From Anaerolineae bacterium (GTDB lineage: Bacteria; Chloroflexota; Anaerolineae; Aggregatilineales; Phototrophicaceae): a stretch of DNA of 64,000 nt. Every line of letters starts with the position of its first letter. Position 1 is the first letter of the stretch. Position numbers and translations under genes: made by a program. Positions 9,495 to 17,862 of the stretch are shown here, piece after piece. The notes under the pieces are model-generated. The model made no database searches, was not told the DNA's origin, and worked only from the letters and a program-made list of their open reading frames with translations. The DNA lies in contig JALHQT010000009.1 in NCBI GenBank assembly GCA_022841825.1, positions 124,001 to 188,000 of the forward strand, given 5' to 3'.

Positions 9495-10421
9495 TCAGTC
9501 CTTGCTTTGCGGGTCGAAGGCGTCGCGCAGCCCGTCGCTGATGATAAACAGACAGAGGACTGTGACAAAGATCAATAAGCCTGAGATCGTCGCCATATGC
9601 GGTCCGCGTGAGAAGAACTGCTGCGCATTGCCCAGCATGTTCCCCCAGGTCGGCGTGGGCGGCTGAATGCCGAAGCCGAGGAAACTCAGCGTCGATTCCG
9701 CCAGGATGAGACCGCCAATGCCGGAACCCAGCGAGAGCAGGATCAGCGAGAGTGTGTTGGGCAGGATGTGCACGAACATGATGCGCCACGCCGACGCGCC
9801 CATCGCGCGCGCCGCGATGACGAACTCCTGGTCGCGCAGCGCAATTGTCTGACCACGCAGCAGGCGCGTGCCGCCCGTCCAGCCAAACAGCGCGATCACG
9901 AGCACGAGGTTGACGGGTGAGCGCGTCAGAATTGTACTGAGCAGCAGCAGCGCGTAAATCGACGGGATCGAGTCGAGCGTCGTCACCACCCAGTTGATGA
10001 TGTCGTCGATCCAGCCGCCGAAGTACCCGGCGATCAAACCGGTCGCCACGCCGATCAGCAGCGTGAGCAGCGTGCCGGAGATGCCTATCGCCAGAGAGAT
10101 GCGCCCGCCGTGCAGCAGGCGTGCCGCGTAATCGCGTCCGAGGTCATCCGTGCCCAGCACATGCCCTGGCGAACCGGGGGGCAGCAGGCGCACGCTGGGG
10201 TTGGTCGCTTCCGGGTCGGTCATCAGGATTTCGCGCGTGATCACGTCGGCACCCAAAGCCAGCAGCGTGATGACGAGCAGCACCGCCATCGCCACCAGCG
10301 TCAGATAGTCGCGGCGCAGGCGGCGCAGTGCTTTGGTCGTCAGTGACTGGCTTTTCGCCGCTGGCTCGGCGGTCTTGATCACGCGAAGCAGGGGGGCGGG
10401 GGTGAGTGATTTTTCCGACAT
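9495..10421 (-). CDS. Peptide/nickel-type ABC transporter permease, DppC-like
   Basis: A protein of 308 residues. A cytoplasmic N-terminal stretch is followed by a membrane helix at about 38-60, an extracytoplasmic segment, and the permease core of five further helices. The EAA loop that docks the ATPase is visible as RAMGASAWRIMFVHILPN. Family-5 binding-protein systems import oligopeptides, nickel complexes or sugars; the substrate cannot be assigned. The gene is second in a permease pair 9 nt downstream of the DppB-like gene, and the binding protein lies upstream. No ATPase gene occurs in this cluster, so the ATP-binding subunits must be encoded elsewhere. Confidence 0.92.
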   Translation of the reverse strand: MSEKSLTPAPLLRVIKTAEPAAKSQSLTTKALRRLRRDYLTLVAMAVLLVITLLALGADVITREILMTDPEATNPSVRLLPPGSPGHVLGTDDLGRDYAARLLHGGRISLAIGISGTLLTLLIGVATGLIAGYFGGWIDDIINWVVTTLDSIPSIYALLLLSTILTRSPVNLVLVIALFGWTGGTRLLRGQTIALRDQEFVIAARAMGASAWRIMFVHILPNTLSLILLSLGSGIGGLILAESTLSFLGFGIQPPTPTWGNMLGNAQQFFSRGPHMATISGLLIFVTVLCLFIISDGLRDAFDPQSKD

Positions 10422-10430
10422 GGCAGCCGC

Positions 10431-11504
10431 TCAGTTGAACCGGATACGCGGGTCGATCAGACCGTAGAGAATATCCGACAGCAGGTAGCCGAGGATATTG
10501 GCGATTGCCGCATAGATCGTGAACGCCATCACGACCGGGTAATCGCGCTGACTGAGCGCCGTGAGTGAGGTCAAGCCCAGCCCTGGATAATTGAAGATGC
10601 GCTCGGTGACGACCGCCCCGCCCAGCAGCGCGGTGATGGCGGGTCCCAGCGAGGTCGCTACTGGGATCAGAGCGTTGCGAGCGGCGTGCTTGAACCAGAC
10701 CAGGCGCGACGACAGCCCTTTGGCATTGGCGGTGCGGATATAATCCTGATGGATGATGTCGAGCATCGAGGCGCGCATCAGACGCGAATAGCCCGCGACG
10801 GCACCCACCGACAGCACGATGACGGGCAGCACCATGTAATTCCAACGCTCCCAGATTGGCGGGCAGCTATCGTCGAGCGAGAGGCGGCAGCGGTCGCCAA
10901 TCGGAAACCAGCGAAGCTGTACGGCAAACAGCAGCAGCAGCATGATGGCAAACCAGAAGATCGGCAGCGCGGTCAGCGCGACCGCGAAGACGCGCGTCAC
11001 ATTGTCGAACCAGCGTCCTTTGGTGACCGCCGCCAGGATGCCCGCCGAGATCCCCAGCACCGTGCCCAGGATCAGCGAAGCGAAGCCGAGTTCGAGCGTC
11101 GCCGGGACGCGCTCCCAGAAGATGTCGCTGACCGGACGGTTGCGCGTGAACGACAGCCCAAAATCGCCGCGTATGATGCCGCGACGCTCTCCAGGCTGCT
11201 CATTCTGCCCGTCGCCATCGGCGTCGCACGCCAGCACGACACACTGGTCGGCGAAGCCATCGCCGTCGGTGTCGCGCCGCATCCAGTCATCCCCGGTCAG
11301 CCAGCGCAGATACTGCACATGGAACGGATCGTTGACGCCAAGCTGGATCTCCAGCCGGGCACGTTCCTCGGCGGGGACGCCGGGGCGGAAGACCAACTGC
11401 GCGACCGGGTTGCCCGCTGCCGCCATCAGGACATACGAAAACAGGGTGATGCCAAAAAAGATCGGAATGGATTGAAGCAGGCGACGCAGCACATATTGAA
11501 ACAT
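10431..11504 (-). CDS. Peptide/nickel-type ABC transporter permease, DppB-like, with acidic Ca-binding-like insert
   Basis: A protein of 357 residues starting at MFQYVLRRLLQSIP, the usual DppB opening. The ATG at 11504 has GGAAG upstream; an in-frame start at 11534 would read through a palindromic repeat. Six membrane helices are expected, and the EAA-type loop is RTANAKGLSSRLVWFKHAARN. The first extracytoplasmic loop is unusual: residues about 78-102 contain two consecutive DxDGDG loops, each with a nearby Cys (DTDGDGFADQC and CDADGDGQNE). Such loops resemble EF-hand or thrombospondin type-3 calcium sites and I do not know them in standard DppB proteins. The gene lies between the binding-protein gene and the DppC-like gene. 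Confidence 0.9.
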   Translation of the reverse strand: MFQYVLRRLLQSIPIFFGITLFSYVLMAAAGNPVAQLVFRPGVPAEERARLEIQLGVNDPFHVQYLRWLTGDDWMRRDTDGDGFADQCVVLACDADGDGQNEQPGERRGIIRGDFGLSFTRNRPVSDIFWERVPATLELGFASLILGTVLGISAGILAAVTKGRWFDNVTRVFAVALTALPIFWFAIMLLLLFAVQLRWFPIGDRCRLSLDDSCPPIWERWNYMVLPVIVLSVGAVAGYSRLMRASMLDIIHQDYIRTANAKGLSSRLVWFKHAARNALIPVATSLGPAITALLGGAVVTERIFNYPGLGLTSLTALSQRDYPVVMAFTIYAAIANILGYLLSDILYGLIDPRIRFN

Positions 11505-11522
11505 CGGATTTCTTCCAACAAG

Positions 11523-11550
11523 GTAGGGGCGCAATACATTGCGCCCCTAC
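11523..11550. repeat. GTAGGG-family palindrome, CAATACATTG core
   Basis: A 28-bp near-perfect palindrome with GTAGGGGCG and CGCCCCTAC arms. An identical copy lies at 26601-26628 and a variant at 60861-60886. It sits between the binding-protein gene and the DppB-like gene. Confidence 0.85.
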
Positions 11551-11558
11551 AACTATCA

Positions 11559-13298
11559 CTACGGTCGCAGTGACCAGGCGGGAAGATTCCAGGTCAGGCT
11601 GTTCTCGCGCGGGTCAAAGTTTTCGACCGCGTTCGAGATGATGAACGGGACCACCGAGGTGTTGACCAGGTAGTACGGCACTTCGGCGTTGATGATCTCC
11701 TGCGCCTGGTCATAGAGCGCCTTGCGCTCCGCCTGATCGCAGCCGGGCAGCGTGCGCGCTTCCTGCATCAGCGTTTCGAACTCCGGATTGTAGTACGAGC
11801 CGGTGTTGAAGCCCGCGCCGGGGATGTCCGATTCGCTGCTCAGTTGGTCGTACATGTCCTGCGGCGAGTTGTTGGTGACGCCCCAGAAGACCATCAGCAT
11901 GTCGTAGGTCTGCGCCAGCAGCTTATCGATCATCGACGAGAACTCGATGATGTCGAGCGTGACCTCGAACCCGACGCGGCTGAGTTGATCCTGCATCAGG
12001 ATCGACGAGGAATCGATGGACGGGTTGCCGGTGAAGGTCGTCAGCGCCAGCGTGAGCGTCGTGCCCGCTTCGGCATACAGCGCATCTTCGGTCGCCACGC
12101 GCGGCGTCGCCGGGTCGTTGTCGTCATCCACGAAGCCCGCTTCGTCGAGGAGCTGCGCCGCCAGTTCGGGGTCATAGGCATACGGCGCGATGTCTTCGTT
12201 GTACGCCCACGACTGCGGCAGCATCGGACCGCCGACGGGCAGACCCGTCCCGCTGAATGCGCCCGCGTTCAGCGCGGCATGGTCGATGGAATGCGTGATC
12301 GCCTGGCGGACGCGGACATCGCCCAGGATGGGATGGGGTGCCTGCTCGATACGCTCGCCGTTGTCGTCAAGACCGGGCTGCGGATTGGCGGGGTCGCCCA
12401 TGTTGAAGAGCAGCACTTGCCAGCCGCCGGCGGGTGCCTTGTGGATCTGGAATTCGCCGTTCGCCGCGCGTTCTTCCATCTCTGCCTGGCGGTCTTCCGC
12501 AACCGACGAGATGAGGGTGATGTCGCCTGCCAGGAACTGCTCGATCTCGATCAACTGGTCAGTCACGCTCTTATAGATGAAGCCTTCCGGCACGACATAA
12601 CCCGCTGGCGAATCCGGGTAGGTCTCGCTGGCGATCAGGGTCACCTGTTCGCCGGGGCGGAAGTTGCCGAAGGTGAACGGACCCGCCGTGACCTCGGGAT
12701 TGAGGTTGTTAGCGTTCTCGGTGTTCATGTCGGCAAACGTCGGGTAGATGGTACTGTAATGATGCGCGGGCACCACTGGGATGTTCGACGCGACCGTCAC
12801 CGCCGCGCAGTCCGCCGCCTCGAAGGTGATGACGACCGTCTGCTCATCGGGGATCTCCAGTCCGACGATGGTTGCCAGGAAGGACGCGGTCGGCGTATCG
12901 ACTTCGCCGCTCACGATGGCGTCGTAGGCATACTTGATGTCCGCGCTGGTGATCGGCGTGCCGTCGCTCCATGCCCAGTCATCGCGCAGGGTGATAGTCA
13001 GCACGGTGCCATCGTCGTTGAATTCCCAACCCGTCGCAATTGAACGCAGCGCGCCAGGGGTCTCGACGCCCGTATCTGGGTCAAGACCGATGAAGAGCGG
13101 GAAAAGGCGGGCAACAACATCGGCAGAGGAGCCATCCGCCACCAGAATTGGGTTGGTGGTGGCGATGTCGCCGGCGAAGTTGCCCCAGACAACAGGCAAG
13201 CCTTCGCCGGGACCCAGCGGGTCCTGCGCGGCAGCGGCAGTCACGAAGATCGCCGTCAGCGCAAGGAGGACAAGGAATATTGAGCTGATTCTCTTCAT
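11559..13298 (-). CDS. ABC transporter substrate-binding protein, family 5 (DppA/OppA-like)
   Basis: A protein of 579 residues with a classical signal peptide (MKRISSIFLVLLALTAIF, cleavage near AAAAQ). Family-5 landmarks are present: WEFNDDGTVLTITLRDDWAWSDG near residue 90, DVRVRQAITHSIDHAALN near 330, and YDPELAAQLLDEAGF near 370. It captures the ligand outside the membrane for the adjacent permease pair. The start has no close Shine-Dalgarno: AAGGAGATGAGG lies about 20 nt or more upstream, separated from the ATG by the small hairpin GGCGGT-cat-ACCGCC. The substrate is probably an oligopeptide or similar, unproven. Confidence 0.92.
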   Translation of the reverse strand: MKRISSIFLVLLALTAIFVTAAAAQDPLGPGEGLPVVWGNFAGDIATTNPILVADGSSADVVARLFPLFIGLDPDTGVETPGALRSIATGWEFNDDGTVLTITLRDDWAWSDGTPITSADIKYAYDAIVSGEVDTPTASFLATIVGLEIPDEQTVVITFEAADCAAVTVASNIPVVPAHHYSTIYPTFADMNTENANNLNPEVTAGPFTFGNFRPGEQVTLIASETYPDSPAGYVVPEGFIYKSVTDQLIEIEQFLAGDITLISSVAEDRQAEMEERAANGEFQIHKAPAGGWQVLLFNMGDPANPQPGLDDNGERIEQAPHPILGDVRVRQAITHSIDHAALNAGAFSGTGLPVGGPMLPQSWAYNEDIAPYAYDPELAAQLLDEAGFVDDDNDPATPRVATEDALYAEAGTTLTLALTTFTGNPSIDSSSILMQDQLSRVGFEVTLDIIEFSSMIDKLLAQTYDMLMVFWGVTNNSPQDMYDQLSSESDIPGAGFNTGSYYNPEFETLMQEARTLPGCDQAERKALYDQAQEIINAEVPYYLVNTSVVPFIISNAVENFDPRENSLTWNLPAWSLRP

Positions 13299-13445
13299 CT
13301 GGCTTGGCGGTATGACCGCCTCATCTCCTTATGTCTGGAACACAACAAGAATTGGGGTGTTGGATGCCGTGGCACTGTTCCCGACGCGTACTTTAACGAA
13401 TCTTGATTGAATTGCCACACATGACATAAAAAACTTCACGCAACC

Positions 13446-14318
13446 TTAAATGTTCGCAACCGCGACATTCGGGGTCGTCGGCGTCGTGCTGCCGCCGAGC
13501 GGCTCGATGCTGATGCCGATGTCGCTGTAGGACGCGATTGGCTCCGCCGACTCGAAGACCAGCGTTGCCGCCCCCTGCCCATCAACTGTGAAGACGCCCA
13601 GGCTCGCCGCGACAGTCCCCGCGTCTCGCATCAGCCAGAGCTGGTAGGCACGCCCGCTTTCCAGCGGCGGCATCCCGCTCACGTAGAGCGTGCCAACGCG
13701 CTCATCATCGCTCCAGATGAAGATGCCCTGCATCCCATCGAGCGTGACGGTCGGCGTCAGGTTGCGATGCTGGCTGGTCAGCACCTGCGGCGGCGCGGGC
13801 GTCAGCGTCAGTTGCAGTTGGGCGATCATCTGCTGCTGCCCTAGCAGCGCCTGTTCCGTGCTGGAGCGCACGCGGCTGAGTTCCCACGCCCAATAGGCGT
13901 TCGACAGCCCAAACGCGATCAGCGCCAGCGCCACCAGTGCATACGCTCCCCAGGGGCGCGACGACGATCTTGTAGGGGCGAGGCGTCCCATAGGGAGGCT
14001 TCGCACTGCCTTGCCCGCCGCCCATGCGTCATGGCTATCGTCGTGGGCAATCCGCTTCAGCAGCGCCGACGCGGGCAGCGGCGCGCCTTCCGGTGCAGGC
14101 AGCGTGCCCGGCATCAGCGTCAGCAGCGCGTAGTACTGCGTCAGTGCCTCCGCGCCATCCAGGCAGAGCGGCAAGGCAGCCGTGACGAAGCGCGCCTCGT
14201 CCGAGCTTGCCGCGCCTGCTGCGAAGGCGGGCAGCAGATCCTCCAGCATCCGGCAAAGCCGGTCGCGGTCGATTTCGCCGTGCGGCGTGCGGGGAAACAT
14301 GCTCGCATCCTGGCTCAT
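13446..14318 (-). CDS. Anti-sigma factor with RskA-like C-terminal domain
   Basis: A protein of 290 residues, overlapping the stop codon of the upstream sigma gene (ATGA), so translation is coupled. The N-terminal cytoplasmic region (about 15-60) resembles a sigma-binding anti-sigma domain without a clear zinc motif. One membrane helix (WGAYALVALALIAFGLSNAY) and a coiled segment follow. The extracytoplasmic RskA-like domain (about 190-285) contains YQLWLMRDAGTVAASLGVF and GISIEPLGGSTTPTTPNVA. Anchored anti-sigma factors of this type hold their ECF sigma factor until membrane proteolysis releases it. Residues about 101-115 (GKAVRSLPMGRLAPT) are encoded by a 45-bp repeat element that also occurs in the gene at 40837. 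Confidence 0.88.
   Translation of the reverse strand: MSQDASMFPRTPHGEIDRDRLCRMLEDLLPAFAAGAASSDEARFVTAALPLCLDGAEALTQYYALLTLMPGTLPAPEGAPLPASALLKRIAHDDSHDAWAAGKAVRSLPMGRLAPTRSSSRPWGAYALVALALIAFGLSNAYWAWELSRVRSSTEQALLGQQQMIAQLQLTLTPAPPQVLTSQHRNLTPTVTLDGMQGIFIWSDDERVGTLYVSGMPPLESGRAYQLWLMRDAGTVAASLGVFTVDGQGAATLVFESAEPIASYSDIGISIEPLGGSTTPTTPNVAVANI
13972..14016. repeat. 45-bp palindromic-end element inside the anti-sigma gene
   Basis: Begins GTAGGGGCGAGGCGTCCC and ends GCACTGCCTTGCCC. It matches the reverse complement of 41633-41677 at 41 of 45 positions. Its length is a multiple of three and it leaves the host frame open. Confidence 0.8.
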
Positions 14319-14914
14319 TGGGGTTCATCCGTCTCTTGTCGCGGCAGGGCGGCGATGCGGGCGGGTTCATGGGTCGCGTCGTTCCACAGCGCGCGCAGTT
14401 TCTGCAATCCCAGGCGCAGACGCGATTTCACTGTCCCGTGTGGCACGCCCAGCGCTTCGGCGATCTCGTCGTAGGACATGCCCTTGAAGTACGCCATCAG
14501 GATGACTTTAAGCTGATCTTTGGGCAGGCGACCCATCAGCGTACGCAGCAGATGCGCATGTTCCTGGTCGGCGGGCGCGTAATGCGGCAGCAGGTGGGCG
14601 ACCGCCTCATACGAGATCTGGTCGCGCGGAGCGCGGCGCTGCTCATGGCGCAGGCGGTCGATTGCCATGTTGCGGGCAACACTCGTCAGCCAGTGCGCGA
14701 ACTGCCCCTTGCGATCATCCCAGTGGTGCGGCTGCTTCCAGAGGGCGACGAAGACATCCTGGGTCACCTCCTGCGCCAGCTCACGGCTGCGCAGAATCGC
14801 ATATGCCAGCGCGTAGACTGCGGGGCTGTGGCGGGCGTAGAGCGCTGCCAGTGCGTGCTGTTCGCCGCGTCGGATGCGCTCCAGCAGTTGAGGATCGTCG
14901 AGGTCGTCGTACAT
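14315..14914 (-). CDS. ECF-type RNA polymerase sigma factor (SigK-like)
   Basis: About 199 residues from MYDDLDDPQLLERIRRGEQ. An in-frame ATG at 14950 would add 12 residues; neither start has a strong ribosome site. Region 2 contains VTQDVFVALWK and FAHWLTSVARNMAIDRLR. Region 4 contains LPKDQLKVILMAYFKGMSYDEIAEAL, then GVPHGTVKSRLRLGLQKLR, a helix-turn-helix for the -35 element. Proteins with this pattern pair with RskA-like membrane anti-sigma factors, and the next gene is exactly that, overlapping by 4 nt. The regulated genes are unknown; the divergent carotenoid-oxygenase-like gene is a candidate by position. Confidence 0.9.
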   Translation of the reverse strand: MYDDLDDPQLLERIRRGEQHALAALYARHSPAVYALAYAILRSRELAQEVTQDVFVALWKQPHHWDDRKGQFAHWLTSVARNMAIDRLRHEQRRAPRDQISYEAVAHLLPHYAPADQEHAHLLRTLMGRLPKDQLKVILMAYFKGMSYDEIAEALGVPHGTVKSRLRLGLQKLRALWNDATHEPARIAALPRQETDEPQ

Positions 14915-15088
14915 GCCCGCCAGTTTAACCCGCAACTCACGAAACAGCATCTATCTGAACAACGGGTGAGGGTTTTGACCCGATGAGTGTCCGGGTGGCG
15001 TTCCTTGTCTTGTAGAGCAGAGATGATGAGTCAATACAGCTCGCTTCGTCCCACCTCATCACACGGATTATGCGAAGGACTTATTGAA

Positions 15089-16339
15089 ATGCACTATTCG
15101 CGCACATCAAAGTTAAACCTGGGAACGCAGTCGCTTGCCGTGCAGGGCAGCCTCCCCGCCTGGCTGACGGGCACCGTCTCGCGTGAGATCGCCGAAACGA
15201 CCGCCACGCTGCACACATTCGCGCTGCGCGGTGGGCGCGTGACCTACGCACAGCGCCCCGCTTTTCCTGCGCTGCCGGACTTTTTCGCCGACCCGGCGCG
15301 GGCGCACTTTCGCACGCTGATCAGCCCGTTCGCACACACGCCCGCCGCCCACACCCACAGCGCCCAGGCGCGCGCTGCCGCCGAGCTTCAGGCGTATGCA
15401 GAACAGCCGCTGGCAGTCGAGCTGGATGCTTCCACGCTCGGTCGGCTCGGCGTGCACGCGCCTGCCGCACCCAGACACGCGCCAGGCAGCCTGTACGCAC
15501 AGGCGCGGGTCGCGTCGGGCGATGTCGCCGTCTATCAGGCGCGTGCACGCGGGATCGATACGCTGGGCTGCCTGCCCGCGCCGGCGCTGCCCTATATTCA
15601 CAGCGTATGCAGCACCCGGCGATACCTCGTGCTGACGCTGACGCCGCTGGTCTATGCGGAACGCTCGCGCGACGCCGCGCCGACGCTCTTTGATCACTTC
15701 AGTTGGTCGCCAGAGCTGGGCGCGCAGTTCGTTCTGCTGGAGCGCGCGACGGGCAAGGTTGCCGGGCGCTGGGAGGCGGATGCCTTCTTCACCCTCCATC
15801 ATTTCCACGCCTTCGAGCGCGGCGACGAGGTCTTCGTCGATCTGGTCGCTTACGCCGACGCGCGCATCCTCCAGGGTGGCGGATGCCCACTTCAGCCGGG
15901 AACGCTGCGCCGTTATCGCCTGCTGCCCGGCGCACGGCGCGCGACTTATGAGACACACTCCCCGGTCAGCATCGAACTGCCACGCGCGGCGGCGCGCGGG
16001 GTCGAGGGTGAACAGCGCTGGGTCTACGGCGTCAGCCTGCGCGACCAGCAGCCGGGGCACGCCTACGATCAGCTCGTCAGGATCGACCTCCACAGCGGGC
16101 GTGACCGCATCTGGACGGCGGCGGGCTGTACGCCGGGCGAACCGGTCTTTGTCCGTCGCCCTGGCGCGCGCAGCGACGAGGATGGAGTCGTGCTGTCTGT
16201 CGTGGGAGATGCGGGCAGTCGGGGCGCTTTCCTGATCGTGCTGGACGCGGCAAGCTTCGCGGAGATCGGGCGGGCGGGCATGGCGCAGCGTCTGCCGCCG
16301 CAGCCGGACTATCACACCTCGTACGCGCTGGTGTATTGA
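15089..16339 (+). CDS. Divergent carotenoid cleavage oxygenase family protein
   Basis: A protein of 416 residues, shorter than the usual 450-550. The ATG at 15089 is preceded by GAAGGAC and gives the family opening LAVQGSLPAWLTGTVSRE; earlier Met codons encode no family sequence. Iron-ligand candidates for the seven-bladed propeller are His123 or His130, His171 (LPYIHSVCSTRRYLVLT), His237/238 (FFTLHHFHAFERGDEVFVD) and His409 (PQPDYHTSYALVY). EPVFVRRPGARSDEDGVVLS at about 351-370 is the strongest family segment. Members cleave double bonds of carotenoids, stilbenes or lignin-like compounds. The region around the first His is shortened, so activity is uncertain. The gene is divergent from the ECF sigma gene. 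Confidence 0.75.
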   Translation: MHYSRTSKLNLGTQSLAVQGSLPAWLTGTVSREIAETTATLHTFALRGGRVTYAQRPAFPALPDFFADPARAHFRTLISPFAHTPAAHTHSAQARAAAELQAYAEQPLAVELDASTLGRLGVHAPAAPRHAPGSLYAQARVASGDVAVYQARARGIDTLGCLPAPALPYIHSVCSTRRYLVLTLTPLVYAERSRDAAPTLFDHFSWSPELGAQFVLLERATGKVAGRWEADAFFTLHHFHAFERGDEVFVDLVAYADARILQGGGCPLQPGTLRRYRLLPGARRATYETHSPVSIELPRAAARGVEGEQRWVYGVSLRDQQPGHAYDQLVRIDLHSGRDRIWTAAGCTPGEPVFVRRPGARSDEDGVVLSVVGDAGSRGAFLIVLDAASFAEIGRAGMAQRLPPQPDYHTSYALVY

Positions 16340-16347
16340 AACAACGA

Positions 16348-17340
16348 TTAGGTCAACAGCACGATCTTGCCCATCGCCGCGCGCGCTTCCATCAGGCGAT
16401 GTGCCTGGGCAGCCTGTTCGAGCGGGAGCTGATGGCTGATGTGCGGGCGCAGCTTGCCCTGCGCTATCAGATCGAACACGGACTGGGCGCGCGTCAGCAT
16501 TGTCTCGCGCTCAGCGTTGTAGTGGCTGAGTGCCGCCCACGTCAGTGAGAGGGAGCCGCGCGTCTTTGGCTCGGTCAATCCTGACAGTCGATTGATGTCG
16601 AAGGGTGGAACGCTTCCGCTCGTCTGCCCATAAACGACCAGGTGCCCGCAGCGCCGCAGCACGGCGAGGCTGCCTTCAAACGTCGTGCTGCCGACCGCAT
16701 CATAGACGACATGCACACCTTCATCGTTCGTGAGCGCATTCACCGCAGCCGCGAAGTCCTGCTCGCGATAATTGACGATATGATCCACGCCCATCGCGCG
16801 CGCGAATGTCGCTTTCCCCGCGCTGGACACGGTGCCGATGACGACCGCGCCCGCCAGTTTGGCAAGCTGCGCGATCAGCGCGCCAACGCCGCCTGCCGCC
16901 GCGTGAACCAGCACCGACTGCCCGGGACGCACCCTGAAGACATCCTGCGTCATGCAGTGGGCGGTCATGCCCTGGAGCAGCGTGGCTGCGGCATCCGCAA
17001 AGCTGATGGCGTCGGGAAGCGGGACAAGCTGCTCCTGCGGCACGGCGGTCCATTCGGCGTAATTGCCTCCCATGTAGCCCGCATAGGCGACCCGGTCACC
17101 TGGCTGAACGCTGCGTACGCCCGCGCCGACGCTTTCAACGATACCCGCCGCTTCGATGCCAGGGATGAGCGGAAGCGTCACCGGGTAGTAGCCGCCCTGG
17201 CGATGCTGCACATCGACATAGTTGACGCCGATTGCCTGATTGTGGACGACCACGCCGCCTTCGGCGGGTTGTGGTATCGGCATGTCGACCAGGCGCAGCA
17301 CATCTGCCGCGCCATGCTCGTCAATTCGGATTGCACGCAT
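16348..17340 (-). CDS. NADPH:quinone oxidoreductase-like MDR protein
   Basis: A protein of 330 residues, the normal length for the zinc-free quinone reductase branch of the medium-chain dehydrogenases. The N-terminal GroES-like part has GVNYVDVQHRQGGYY and PLIPGIEAAGIVESVG. The Rossmann nucleotide motif is VLVHAAAGGVGALIAQLAK, followed by the conserved GVDHIVNYREQDFA segment. VYDAVGSTTFEGSLAVLRR and GHLVVYGQTSG complete the pattern. The family transfers electrons from NADPH to quinones or reduces enones. It converges on the carotenoid-oxygenase-like gene with an 8-bp gap. Confidence 0.92.
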   Translation of the reverse strand: MRAIRIDEHGAADVLRLVDMPIPQPAEGGVVVHNQAIGVNYVDVQHRQGGYYPVTLPLIPGIEAAGIVESVGAGVRSVQPGDRVAYAGYMGGNYAEWTAVPQEQLVPLPDAISFADAAATLLQGMTAHCMTQDVFRVRPGQSVLVHAAAGGVGALIAQLAKLAGAVVIGTVSSAGKATFARAMGVDHIVNYREQDFAAAVNALTNDEGVHVVYDAVGSTTFEGSLAVLRRCGHLVVYGQTSGSVPPFDINRLSGLTEPKTRGSLSLTWAALSHYNAERETMLTRAQSVFDLIAQGKLRPHISHQLPLEQAAQAHRLMEARAAMGKIVLLT

Positions 17341-17393
17341 GAATGAAGAGTCTCCCGTTTATCGGACGCGCCCATGCAGTTTAGCAGTGTGGG

Positions 17394-17705
17394 CTATTGC
17401 CACGCCATCGCCAGCAGCAGCCCCGCCAGCGACTTGCCCAGCCCGTCGATGCGCAGCGCCCGCGTCGCGCCGCCATCCAGCGCGCCATGCAGCACGAAGT
17501 TGAGCGCTTCGATGTTGTCCAGCTCATAGCGCACCACTTCGCCGCGCACCATCGAGCCGAAGTACGCCTTGACGCGCTCGGCGGTCAGATGTGCTTTGAG
17601 TTCGGCGTAAGCCTGCGGCGAACGCGCGATGACGCTGATGTTGGCGATGTCGCCTTTATCGCCCGCGCGCCCGTAGGCGAGGTCATACAGCGTTTTGTTC
17701 GTCAT
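17394..17705 (-). CDS. AtuA-like small (ferredoxin-fold) domain protein
   Basis: A protein of 103 residues beginning at MTNKTLYDLAYGRAGDKG. In many organisms this domain is the C-terminal part of AtuA (acyclic terpene utilisation, DUF1446); characteristic segments are GRAGDKGDIANISVIAR, VKAYFGSMVRGEVVRYEL and ALNFVLHGALDGG. The large AtuA domain is a separate gene at 21332-22735, so the protein is split here, with five unrelated genes in between. An in-frame upstream start would extend into the inverted GTGCG repeat and is rejected. The biochemical function of AtuA remains poorly defined, although it is linked to citronellol and geraniol catabolism. Confidence 0.8.
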   Translation of the reverse strand: MTNKTLYDLAYGRAGDKGDIANISVIARSPQAYAELKAHLTAERVKAYFGSMVRGEVVRYELDNIEALNFVLHGALDGGATRALRIDGLGKSLAGLLLAMAWQ

Positions 17706-17728
17706 AAGGCTCACCTTCGTCGTGAACA

Positions 17729-17850
17729 GTGCGGAGTGCGTGGTGCGAAGTGCGAACAAACCGGATCGCCCTTGGAGGAACAAGATGCGCCTCGTGCGTT
17801 GAATGCAGTTCTTTCTTTGCTCTTTCGCACCACGCACCACGCACTTCGCA
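17729..17850. repeat. Inverted repeat of the GTGCG family
   Basis: The left arm at about 17729-17760 consists of repeated GTGCG units and the right arm at about 17815-17850 is roughly its complement. The intervening 50 bp contains a degenerate GCGCCTCGTGCG segment. Related inverted repeats occur at 31496-31569 and 48578-48639. Confidence 0.65.
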
Positions 17851-17862
17851 CCCGTGCATCGA

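Noticed and set aside
9495-13298. Complete ABC transporter including ATPase subunits
   Set aside because: No Walker A/signature ATPase gene is present next to the permeases or the binding protein in this window.
14184-14205. In-frame repeat insertion in the N-terminal domain of the anti-sigma factor
   Set aside because: The GACGA..CGCGCCTCGTCCGAG block is similar to 1982-2003, but the encoded SSDEARFV fits the normal anti-sigma domain, so chance or ancient origin cannot be separated.
14987-15088. Extended N-terminus of the carotenoid-oxygenase-like protein
   Set aside because: The 34 additional residues do not resemble the family and lack a ribosome site, while the ATG at 15089 has GAAGGAC and begins the conserved part.
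17706-17862. Coding extension of the small AtuA-domain gene
   Set aside because: It would translate the GTGCG inverted repeat. The ATG at 17705 gives the canonical domain start.
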